Assembly: GCA_945889645.1 (NCBI GenBank)
Contig: CAMDCA010000020.1
Coordinates: forward strand, 1-34,903
Source of the DNA: Rhizobium sp. Q54
GTDB lineage: Bacteria; Pseudomonadota; Alphaproteobacteria; UBA2966; CAIVPW01
Length of the DNA: 34,903 nt
Reading direction: 5' to 3'
Under the pieces are notes generated by a model. That model searched no databases. It saw only the letters and a list, made by a program, of their open reading frames with translations, and was not told the origin of the DNA. Positions within the stretch are counted from its first letter, which is position 1; every line of letters starts with the position of its first letter. Positions 26,284 to 33,348 of the stretch are shown here, in pieces. Position numbers and translations under genes: made by a program.

Positions 26284-27066
26284 CTAGTTATTGGAACTGC
26301 GTGACAGGCCGGTTACTTTCTGTATCGTGTGGAAGAATCTCTTGAGAATCCGCCATGTGTGAGCCCACCAAGGTGCCTGAACTTTCGCCGGAGGCGGTCC
26401 GGGCGGGAGTGGATTTCTTTCTGGAATGGGAACAGTCCGAAAACTACCGGATTGAGGACCTTGTAGTAGGTCTGCATCTGCGACTATCAGCTCTTGGCTC
26501 TTGCCCGGCACAAGCGCCCCACCCATCCGAAAGTACGCCATCATAAGAGCGCCGCCGAGATGCGCGATGTCGTGCCAAAGCTTCGATAGGGTTTCCACAT
26601 CCAGCGGCAGCGCGACCATCTTTCCGTTGTGGCTGCCGTGTGCGGTGAACCGCGCAGCGGGCTGGTGCGCGCCGCTACCATCCCCGTGTATTTCAACTAT
26701 CCCGTGGACAACGATGTTGCGCCGCCAGTGAAGCTGACTCGCGTCTGCGGCGACTGCGCGTAGCGCGGCGGTTTCGTTGGGGCAGTAAGTGGTCGAGTAC
26801 TCGACCATCAGGTCCTTGTAGAGTTTGCTCCGCTTGCGGAACGACCGCTGTTTCCACCCCTTTTCGTCGCGCCCGTAGCCGGCGAGCGTTGTGCCGACGA
26901 TCATGTCCATTCGTTCTTCAAACGCGCCCCACTGCACTGCGATGCGCCCCATCAACACGGCGACTTCATCCGGCAACGGGATAACAAGTAGATGCTTCCC
27001 TGCGGCCATGTGGACGGTATTGAATTGGCCGCCAAATTCGACAACCGTTTGTTCTGAGGCGCCCAT
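26284..27066 (-). CDS. Passenger protein of the element, HEPN/Abi-like candidate
   Basis: A 260-residue protein from ATG 27066 with a strong ribosome site (GGGGGAGG, 7 bases upstream). It has no resemblance to a transposase. Residues 35-60 (VAVLMGRIAVQWGAFEERMD) and 78-122 (RKRSKLYKDLM to QLHWRRNIVVHG) are predicted helical, and the latter ends in R116-N117-x3-H121-G. This fits the Rx4-6H pattern of HEPN ribonucleases and the RNxxxHG ending seen in many uncharacterised Abi-like proteins. The C-terminal part is Pro-rich (215-230) and ends in a basic amphipathic segment (WRILKRFFHTIQK). No signal peptide is seen. Lying wholly inside the inverted repeats, it moves with the element. A toxin or defence role is inference; a regulator of transposition is the alternative. 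Confidence 0.8.
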   Translation of the reverse strand: MGASEQTVVEFGGQFNTVHMAAGKHLLVIPLPDEVAVLMGRIAVQWGAFEERMDMIVGTTLAGYGRDEKGWKQRSFRKRSKLYKDLMVEYSTTYCPNETAALRAVAADASQLHWRRNIVVHGIVEIHGDGSGAHQPAARFTAHGSHNGKMVALPLDVETLSKLWHDIAHLGGALMMAYFRMGGALVPGKSQELIVADADLLQGPQSGSFRTVPIPERNPLPPGPPPAKVQAPWWAHTWRILKRFFHTIQKVTGLSRSSNN

Positions 27067-27211
27067 GCAGAAACCTCCCCCGCAGTTTCAGCGCGTAGTC
27101 GAGAAGATGCTCGCTACGCCACCGAAACCGAAGAAGGCTACGCCTAAGAACGGCGATTCAAAATCGCCCGCAAAGCGTCCGAAAAAACCTCGAAAGGCTT
27201 TCGCGCCCTAG
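27065..27211 (+). CDS. Small highly basic protein inside the element
   Basis: A 48-residue frame from ATG 27065 (MQKPPPQFQRVVEKMLATPP), with GAGG seven bases upstream. It has 11 Lys and 3 Arg against 2 acidic residues; the second half is Lys/Pro-rich (KRPKKPRKAF) and probably binds nucleic acid or is disordered. Its ATG and the passenger's ATG lie on opposite strands and share the palindrome CATG (27064-27067), so the two genes diverge from one point and their 5' regions overlap. It ends 17 bases before the transposase stop on the other strand. Short length makes it less certain than its neighbours. Confidence 0.5.
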   Translation: MQKPPPQFQRVVEKMLATPPKPKKATPKNGDSKSPAKRPKKPRKAFAP

Positions 27212-27228
27212 GTTTCCGCTTCGTCAGG

Positions 27229-28143
27229 CTATGGGCGGTAAGTCAGCCGCTTGCCTTCGATGCCCTTTAGGGCGGCAGCGGTGCGCTCCGCATCGGTCAC
27301 AAACCGGGCGTTGTAGCGGAAATCAAACTCGCTCAGGTAGCGGTGCAAGTGCTGCTCGCTAAGGCTGTGGTAGGTGCCGTACACGCCACGCTTCAAGATC
27401 GCGAACGCGCTCTCAATCGTGTTCGTGGTCACCGCGCCGCGCGTGTACTCGCCCTTGCTGTGCGAGACGATTTCGTGCGCGGCAAACTCACGACCGATGC
27501 CGTTGTAGACCTGTGCTTCGTCCGTCATGAGGAACGACGCCTTGCTGACCTGCTTGGCGATGATCGGGCGCAACGTCTTGGCCGTGACGTTGGCAATGTG
27601 CGTTGAGCGGATTTCGCCGCCGCGCTCTACTAGCGCGAATACGGCCTGCTTGCCGCCCTTCGAGTTGTGACCGACGCGCTTGCTCTTGTGCTTGTTCTTT
27701 TCCAAACCGCCAACATAGGTTTCGTCCATCTCGACAACCTTGCCTTCGCCGCCAACGGGCGTAGGCGAGTCAACGCGCATCGCCTCACGAATGCGGTGCG
27801 TCATGAACCAGGCCGTCTTGTAGGTGACGCCAAGCATGCGTTCGATCTGCTTCGAGCTCATGCCCTTCTTCGAGCAGGAGAGCAGGTAGGTCGCGAGCAG
27901 CCACTTATGCAGCGCGATCTTGCTGCGCTCGTAGACGGTGCCAACGGTGACGGTGAAGGGCTCGCGGCAGGCGTTGCACTGATAGAGCCCCGGCCGGTGG
28001 GACTTGCCCTGCATCGCCTTAGCCTCGCCCAGAACGCCGCAGTGCGGGCAGACGGGGCCATGGGGCCAGCGGAGGGCTTCCAGATAGGCGCGGGCTGCCG
28101 CGTCGTCGTGGAACATCGGGGTGTCGAGGTATGCGTCGGCCAC
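27229..28143 (-). CDS. IS1595-family (ISXO2-like) transposase
   Basis: A 304-residue protein from GTG 28143 (VADAYLDTPMF, first residue Met); an upstream TTG at 28170 is in frame but precedes the likely transcription start. The N-terminal zinc ribbon is CPHCG and CNACREPFTVTVGTVYE. A helix-turn-helix (SSKQIERMLGVTYKTAWFM) follows, then the DDE_Tnp_IS1595 catalytic core: Asp in VEMDETYVGG, Asp in LMTDEAQVY, and the third acidic position in TNTIESAFAILKRGVYGTYH. The protein is complete. It reads away from the right inverted repeat. Confidence 0.93.
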   Translation of the reverse strand: MADAYLDTPMFHDDAAARAYLEALRWPHGPVCPHCGVLGEAKAMQGKSHRPGLYQCNACREPFTVTVGTVYERSKIALHKWLLATYLLSCSKKGMSSKQIERMLGVTYKTAWFMTHRIREAMRVDSPTPVGGEGKVVEMDETYVGGLEKNKHKSKRVGHNSKGGKQAVFALVERGGEIRSTHIANVTAKTLRPIIAKQVSKASFLMTDEAQVYNGIGREFAAHEIVSHSKGEYTRGAVTTNTIESAFAILKRGVYGTYHSLSEQHLHRYLSEFDFRYNARFVTDAERTAAALKGIEGKRLTYRP

Positions 28144-28168
28144 GGGCTTAACTCCAATCGTTAAGCCC
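28144..28168 (-). promoter_or_regulatory. Hairpin directly before the transposase start
   Basis: On the minus strand GGGCTTAAC (28168-28160) pairs perfectly with GTTAAGCCC (28152-28144) around a 7-base loop, and the GTG start follows at once (28143). The Shine-Dalgarno-like GGAG (28155-28152) lies at the loop/stem junction. RNA starting at the element's own promoter (about 28162) would lack most of the 5' arm, whereas RNA entering from outside would fold it and hide the start. A double-strand DNA operator is another reading. Confidence 0.6.
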
Positions 28169-28197
28169 AAGATAGGGTGCCTAGCCTACTATGTCAA
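28169..28197 (-). promoter_or_regulatory. Candidate sigma-70 promoter of the transposase, -35 inside the inverted repeat
   Basis: Minus-strand TTGACA (28197-28192) is a perfect -35 box and lies within the right inverted repeat. TATCTT (28174-28169) follows after exactly 17 bases and matches the -10 consensus at 4 of 6. Transcription would start near 28162, about 19 bases before the GTG. Confidence 0.65.
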
Positions 28198-28210
28198 GTA
28201 TATAGTTCCC
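28187..28210 (-). repeat. Right terminal inverted repeat of the IS1595-family element
   Basis: On the minus strand it begins GGGAACTATATACTTGA and ends ATAGTA; see the left repeat at 26249. It contains the -35 box of the transposase promoter, so transposase binding to this end could repress its own gene. Confidence 0.92.
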
Positions 28211-28218
28211 ACGTATTG
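28211..28218 (+). repeat. Target-site duplication, right copy (ACGTATTG)
   Basis: Identical to 26241-26248 and directly outside the right inverted repeat. Confidence 0.93.
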
Positions 28219-28238
28219 TGTTAAGAGCTCTGGCGGTG

Positions 28239-28272
28239 CAGTCTGGAGTGCTTCGCTTCGCTCGCAATGACG
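28239..28272. repeat. Interspersed repeat downstream of pyrF
   Basis: CAGTCTGGAGTGCTTCGCTT followed by CGCTCGCAATGACG is identical at 32 of 34 positions to 31358-31391. It lies between the element and the pyrF stop, outside the target duplication, so it belongs to the host chromosome. Its end matches the repeat at 12278, and the complement of its end matches 22281. Confidence 0.8.
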
Positions 28273-28293
28273 CAGAGGGCCGCCGCCGACGCG

Positions 28294-29052
28294 CTAGCGA
28301 CCCGCCTTGAACAGGGCGTGGATGCGGCGCTGGTGGTCAGCGGCGGCGGCTTTGGGGTCTTTCGCCCCCACGATCGGCCGGCCGACAACAATGTGGTCGG
28401 CGCCGAACTGGAAGGCTTCTTCGACATCCACGGTACGCTTTTGGTCGTCGGCCGGCTTGTTTTCGGCCGGGCGGATGCCGGGGGTGACGATCCGGAAGGC
28501 GGGCGGCACGACGGCGCGCAGGCGTTCGGCTTCCTGGCCCGAGGAGATGACGCCGTCGCACCCGGCGGCCACCGCGCCACGGGCGCGCGACAGCACCAGT
28601 TCGCCGACGTTGCCTTTGAACCCGAGGGATTCGATGCCGGCGCGGTCGAGGCTGGTGAGCACGGTTACTGCAAGAATTTTGGTGGTCTTTCGCTCGGCCA
28701 CCGCGGCGCGCAAGATGGCGTCGTCTCCATGCACCGTGCAGAAGGCGGCGCCGCGGCGCTCCAGCTGGCGCACGGCGGCGGCGACGGTGCGCGGCACGTC
28801 ATAAAACTTGAGATCGACGAAGCACTTCTTGCCGCGATCAGCGAGCCAGCCGAGGAATTCGGGGTAGGCGCCGGCAAGGAACAGTTCGAAGCCGAGCTTG
28901 TAGAACACGACATCGTCACCGAGCGTCTCGACCAGCGCCTTGGCGCCAGCGGGATCGGGCATGTCGAGCGCGACAATCAGGCGCTCGTTGACCGGAATGG
29001 ATGGGTTCGACAGCACGGTGGGTGGGCTTTGGTACCCCCGCGAACAATCCAT
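28294..29052 (-). CDS. pyrF: Orotidine 5'-phosphate decarboxylase
   Basis: PyrF makes UMP from OMP, the last step of de novo pyrimidine synthesis. The TIM-barrel signature is clear: ERLIVALDMPDPAGAKALVE, FYKLGFELFLAG, and CFVDLKFYDVPRTVAAAVRQ, which holds the catalytic Asp-Lys array. VTVLTSLD, ITPG-type VTPGIRP and GADHIVVGRPI follow. ATG 29052 gives 252 residues; GTG 29016 gives 240, closer to the family norm, and either is possible. It diverges from the metallopeptidase gene. Confidence 0.94.
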   Translation of the reverse strand: MDCSRGYQSPPTVLSNPSIPVNERLIVALDMPDPAGAKALVETLGDDVVFYKLGFELFLAGAYPEFLGWLADRGKKCFVDLKFYDVPRTVAAAVRQLERRGAAFCTVHGDDAILRAAVAERKTTKILAVTVLTSLDRAGIESLGFKGNVGELVLSRARGAVAAGCDGVISSGQEAERLRAVVPPAFRIVTPGIRPAENKPADDQKRTVDVEEAFQFGADHIVVGRPIVGAKDPKAAAADHQRRIHALFKAGR

Positions 29053-29157
29053 GTCCAGGCCGCCTGGGCACGCAATGCGCCCCGCCCCAGCGTTTTCCGC
29101 TAGGCTGTGGAGCCATCGCGGGGACGGCACGGCACCCCCTATCCTGGAAGGTCGCCC

Positions 29158-29622
29158 ATGCTGAGAGCTTTACTCGTCGTCCTGTTCGTCTTGTTCGCCG
29201 GCCCGGCGCTGGCACAGCAAAGCCTGTGCGGTGTGCGCGTGCTGGAAAACGGCGGCCCCATCAGCAGTTCGGCCATCGACGCCAATGGCCCGGTGATCTT
29301 TTACAACTCGGCGTATTTCGATGGGCCGGTGGGGGCAAACTTCCTGCGCTTCCATCTTGCGCACGAGTGCGGCCACCACATGAACGGCGACGTCGCGCGG
29401 GCGATGCAGGATCCGGGCGGCACTGCGGCGAGGCTGAAGTCGATCGAGTTGAACGCCGACTGCCTGGCGGCGCGCCTGCTGGTGAAGGCCGGCGACGTGA
29501 TCCCGCTGCAGACGGCGACGACCAAGTTCACCGCCGTCGGCGACAAGCCGACGAACGCGGGATTCCCCACCGGCCTGGAGCGCGCGGCGGAGATCACGCG
29601 CTGTACCGCCGACCTGGGCTAG
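29158..29622 (+). CDS. Small secreted zinc peptidase-like protein
   Basis: A 154-residue protein from ATG 29158 behind GGAAGG. A signal peptide (LLVVLFVLFAGPALAQ) precedes a compact domain with HECGH at residues 69-73 and ELNAD at 97-101. HExxH with a downstream Glu is the ligand set of gluzincin peptidases such as M48, here in a very short chain. The mature form has four or five cysteines (C24, C71, C102, and one near the C-terminus), which suggests periplasmic disulfides. The substrate is unknown, and activity is inferred only from the motif. Confidence 0.78.
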   Translation: MLRALLVVLFVLFAGPALAQQSLCGVRVLENGGPISSSAIDANGPVIFYNSAYFDGPVGANFLRFHLAHECGHHMNGDVARAMQDPGGTAARLKSIELNADCLAARLLVKAGDVIPLQTATTKFTAVGDKPTNAGFPTGLERAAEITRCTADLG

Positions 29623-29642
29623 TCGCGGGGGCCAGACCTGCG

Positions 29643-31325
29643 TTAGTCGCTGGTGCCCGCAGCGAGGCGTGCTGCCTCGACGTAGTCCACCATGCCAAGG
29701 GCGATTTCGCGTTCTCCCATGATGGTGTGATCGGCGCCAAGACCTTTGAGGTGCGCGACCTCGGCGTCTGAGTGCGCGCGGGCGACGATCGGCAAGTTGG
29801 CGTTGATGGCGCGCGCCTGCACCACCACTTGGCCGGCTTCGAATGCGTTGGGGATGGCGAGCAGCAGCCACAGGGCGCCTTCGAGATTGGCGGCCTCGAT
29901 GACGTCCGAGCGCGCCGAGTTGCCGACCAGCACCGCGAGTCCGGCCGCGGCTGCGGCCGCCGCGAGTTCGTCATTGTCCTCGATCACCAGCACCGGCATG
30001 CCGCGTTCGTGCAGCGCCGCGGCGGCGAGGCGGCCGACGCGGCCGTAGCCGACAACGACCGCGTGATCGGACAGAGTCGTGGGCACCAGGGTGGCGTGCG
30101 CGGGTGCTTCGGCCACGGGCGTCACGGGCTTGGCGACTGTTTGTGCCTTGCGCTGCATCAGCCAGTTGAACAGCAGCGGGTTGACGATGATCGACAGGAT
30201 CGATCCGGCCAGGATGACGTCGCGTCCTTCGGTCGGCAGCAGGCCGAGCGAAATACCGAGGCCCGCGAGGATGAACGAGAACTCGCCGATCTGCGACCGG
30301 CTGATGGCGACGGTGAGCGCGGTGGTGTTGGAGCGCCGCAACGCGCGCACGATGATCCACGCCATGACCGCCTTGCCGGGAATGATCAACACCACCGTGC
30401 CGAGCACCAGCCACGGCTGTGTGGTGAGCACGGCGGGATCGACCAGCATGCCGACGGAGACGAAGAACAGCACGGCGAACGCGTCACGCAGCGGCAGAGA
30501 TTCCTGCGCCGCCTGCTGGCTGAGCGGTGATTCGGCCAGCACCATGCCGGCGACGAAGGCGCCGAGTGCGAACGAGACGTCGAACAGAATCGCCGCGCCA
30601 TAGGCGATGCCGAGGGCGATCGCCAGCACGGCGAGGCGGAACAATTCGCGGCTGCCGGAATGCGCGACGTAGTGCAGCAGCAGAGGGATGAGCCGGCGCC
30701 CCGCGACCAGCATGACGACGATGAAGACGACGACCTTGCCGAGGGCGAGGCCAACCGTCACGGCCACGCCGTGTAGCGTCACCGGTTCGCCCGAGGCGCC
30801 GGTGAGATTGGCGAGGGCCGGCAACAGCACCAGGGCAAAGACCATGAGCAGGTCTTCGACGATCAGCCAGCCCACCGCGACGCGGCCGCGGTCGGTGTCG
30901 AGCAGATGGTGTTCGGCCAGCGCGCGCATGACCACCACGGTCGAGGCGACCGACAGCGCCAGGCCGAACACGACGCCGGCGCCGTTGTCCCAGCCGGCTA
31001 GGCGCGCCAGGGCCCAGCCGGTGACGGCGGCGATGCCGGTGGCGAGGATTGCACCGGGCACGGCGACGGCGCGCACCGACAGCAGGTCCTTGACCGAGAA
31101 GTGCAGGCCGACGCCGAACATCAACAGGATGACGCCGATTTCGGCCAGTTGGCCGGCGAGACCGGCGTCGGCGACGAACCCGGGCGTAAACGGCCCGAGC
31201 ACCACGCCGGCCAGCAAGTAGCCGACGATGGGCGAGATGCGCAGCCGGTTGGCGATGGCGGCGAGGATGAACGCCAGCACAATGCCGCCAACGATCGTGG
31301 CGATGAGAGGCGGGCCTTGTTCCAC
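29643..31325 (-). CDS. CPA2-family cation/proton antiporter with TrkA-N domain (KefB/YbaL-like)
   Basis: A 560-residue protein. About 12 transmembrane segments fill residues 5-385 (LIATIVGGIVLAFILAAIAN, ISPIVGYLLAGVVLGPF, GVILLMFGVGLHFSVKDLL, SQIGEFSFILAGLGISLGLL). A cytoplasmic Rossmann-type TrkA-N domain (about 415-545) follows with VVVGYGRVGRLAAAALHERG. Such proteins exchange K+ or Na+ for protons under control of nucleotide bound to the C-terminal domain; the ion is not fixed by sequence. The layout matches E. coli YbaL rather than KefC. It is separated from amtB by a repeat and a terminator. Confidence 0.9.
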   Translation of the reverse strand: MEQGPPLIATIVGGIVLAFILAAIANRLRISPIVGYLLAGVVLGPFTPGFVADAGLAGQLAEIGVILLMFGVGLHFSVKDLLSVRAVAVPGAILATGIAAVTGWALARLAGWDNGAGVVFGLALSVASTVVVMRALAEHHLLDTDRGRVAVGWLIVEDLLMVFALVLLPALANLTGASGEPVTLHGVAVTVGLALGKVVVFIVVMLVAGRRLIPLLLHYVAHSGSRELFRLAVLAIALGIAYGAAILFDVSFALGAFVAGMVLAESPLSQQAAQESLPLRDAFAVLFFVSVGMLVDPAVLTTQPWLVLGTVVLIIPGKAVMAWIIVRALRRSNTTALTVAISRSQIGEFSFILAGLGISLGLLPTEGRDVILAGSILSIIVNPLLFNWLMQRKAQTVAKPVTPVAEAPAHATLVPTTLSDHAVVVGYGRVGRLAAAALHERGMPVLVIEDNDELAAAAAAAGLAVLVGNSARSDVIEAANLEGALWLLLAIPNAFEAGQVVVQARAINANLPIVARAHSDAEVAHLKGLGADHTIMGEREIALGMVDYVEAARLAAGTSD

Positions 31326-31357
31326 GTGGTGAGACTAACGGTTCTTGTTGTTGTCGG

Positions 31358-31391
31358 CAGTCTGGATTGCTTCGCTACGCTCGCAATGACG
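31358..31391. repeat. Interspersed repeat between amtB and the antiporter
   Basis: CAGTCTGGATTGCTTCGCTA followed by CGCTCGCAATGACG differs from 28239-28272 at only two positions. It lies directly beside the amtB terminator. Confidence 0.8.
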
Positions 31392-31408
31392 GACGTGCGC
31401 GGCAGCAC

Positions 31409-31444
31409 AAAAAAGAAAGGGGCCGGGACTTGCGTCCCGGCCCC
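31409..31444 (-). terminator. Rho-independent terminator of glnK-amtB
   Basis: On the minus strand GGGGCCGGGAC (31444-31434) pairs perfectly with GTCCCGGCCCC (31429-31419) around a 4-base loop and is followed by TTTCTTTTTT. It lies about 30 bases after the amtB stop. Confidence 0.93.
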
Positions 31445-31476
31445 ATCTGTTCCCCCAGGGAGGAGGGAGGTTTTGG

Positions 31477-32784
31477 CTAGCTGATGCTCTCGCCGTGCAA
31501 GGCGATGTCGAGGCCTTCGCGTTCCTGCATTTCCTCGACGCGCAGGCCGATCGTGGCCTTGATGCCGTACAGGATGACGAGGCTGCCGACGCCGCTCCAG
31601 ATGAGGGTCGCGCCGACGCCGACGATCTGCGTCCACACCTGGCCGGGGTTGCCGGACAACAGGCCGACGTAGGCTTCGCCGCCGATGGCGGGGTTGGCGA
31701 ACACACCGGTCAGGATGGCGCCGGTGATGCCGCCGATGCAGTGCACGCCGAACACGTCGAGCGAGTCGTCGTAGCCCATGCGCGGCTTGAGCCAAGACAC
31801 GGCCCAGTAGCAGATGACGCCGGCCATGATGCCGAGCAGCAGCGCCGCGCCCGGCGTGACGAAGCCCGAAGCAGGCGTTATGGCGACGAGGCCCGCGACC
31901 GCGCCGGAGGCGATGCCGAGGACGGACGGCTTACGCGCCATGAACCATTCGGCGAACATCCAGGCCAACGCCGCGCCGGCGGTGGCAATCTGGGTGACAG
32001 CCATGGCCATGCCAGCGTTGGTGTCGGCGTTGACCGACGAGCCGGCGTTGAAGCCGAACCAGCCGACCCACAGCAGCGACGCGCCGATCACCGTGAAGCC
32101 GACGTTGTGCGGCGACAGGTTTTCCTTGCGGTAGCCGATGCGGGGTCCGAGCACGATTGCCGCCATCAGAGCTGCGATGCCGGAGTTGATGTGCACGACG
32201 GTGCCGCCGGCAAAGTCGAGCACGCCCATGTCGAACAGCCAGCCGCCCGGTGCCCACACCCAATGCGCGATCGGGGCGTAGACAATGATCGACCACAGTC
32301 CGATGAACCACAGCAGGGCGGAGAACTTCATGCGGTCCGCCATGGCGCCGGTGATGAGTGCCGCCGTGATGATGGCGAACGTCATCTGGAAAGTCATGAA
32401 GACCGACTCAGGAATGGTGCCGGCGAGATCGTGCGCCGAGTCGAGGCCCATACCGGAGAGCAGGATGCGGCTGAAGCCGCCGAGGTAGTCGCCGCCCTCG
32501 GTAAACGCCAGCGAGTAGCCGACGACCGTCCAGATCACCGTCACCAAGCAGGTGATGGCGAAGCTCTGCATCATGGTGGAGAGCACGTTCTTCTTACGCA
32601 CCATGCCGGCGTAGAACAACGCGACGCCCGGAATCGTCATCATCAGGACGAGAGCCGTCGAAGTAAGCATCCACGCGGTGTCGCCGGTGTCGAGTTCGAG
32701 ATCGGCGGCCAACGCGGGCAGCGTGAACATGAGCGCGCCGAGGGCACCGATGGCCCCGACGGCTTTAGGCATCGAGAACTTCAT
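31477..32784 (-). CDS. amtB: Ammonium transporter AmtB
   Basis: A 435-residue membrane protein from ATG 32784 with a cleavable signal sequence (ending ALAA, about 24-27) and 11 transmembrane segments. It conducts ammonia/ammonium across the inner membrane. Conserved parts include WMLTSTALVLMMTIPGVALF, DFAGGTVVHINSG (first pore His) and DVFGVHCIGG (second pore His). The ribosome site AGGAGGGGG overlaps the glnK stop (TAGGAGG), so the pair is probably coupled; GlnK normally blocks AmtB when nitrogen is plentiful. A terminator follows. Confidence 0.97.
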   Translation of the reverse strand: MKFSMPKAVGAIGALGALMFTLPALAADLELDTGDTAWMLTSTALVLMMTIPGVALFYAGMVRKKNVLSTMMQSFAITCLVTVIWTVVGYSLAFTEGGDYLGGFSRILLSGMGLDSAHDLAGTIPESVFMTFQMTFAIITAALITGAMADRMKFSALLWFIGLWSIIVYAPIAHWVWAPGGWLFDMGVLDFAGGTVVHINSGIAALMAAIVLGPRIGYRKENLSPHNVGFTVIGASLLWVGWFGFNAGSSVNADTNAGMAMAVTQIATAGAALAWMFAEWFMARKPSVLGIASGAVAGLVAITPASGFVTPGAALLLGIMAGVICYWAVSWLKPRMGYDDSLDVFGVHCIGGITGAILTGVFANPAIGGEAYVGLLSGNPGQVWTQIVGVGATLIWSGVGSLVILYGIKATIGLRVEEMQEREGLDIALHGESIS

Positions 32785-32796
32785 GGCTTCCCCCTC

Positions 32797-33306
<510 letters not shown>

Positions 33307-33314
33307 TTAACCAA

Positions 33315-33331
33315 TGCACACGTTTTGGGCA
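33315..33331. promoter_or_regulatory. NtrC-like binding dyad, distal
   Basis: TGCACACGTTTTGGGCA has the same length and outer bases as 33286-33302, and the centres are 29 bases apart. It also lies just upstream of the flavin hydroxylase start, so it could affect that gene too. Confidence 0.45.
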
Positions 33332-33348
33332 GAGATTTTGCCTGTCGC

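Larger units (their letters stand above)
26249..28210 (-). mobile_element. Complete IS1595-family element with passenger gene (1962 bp)
   Basis: The boundaries are set by three agreeing signals: 24-bp terminal inverted repeats (26249-26272 and 28187-28210, 20 of 24 matching, both starting GGG), a perfect 8-bp direct repeat ACGTATTG on both sides, and a transposase of the IS1595/ISXO2 type, a family known for 8-bp duplications and GGG ends. Inside are the transposase (27229-28143, minus), a passenger gene (26284-27066, minus) and a short basic frame (27065-27211, plus). Almost no space is unused. GC looks lower than in neighbouring genes. All parts are uninterrupted, so the copy may be active. 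It sits between pyrF and the aminotransferase and breaks no gene. Confidence 0.93.
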
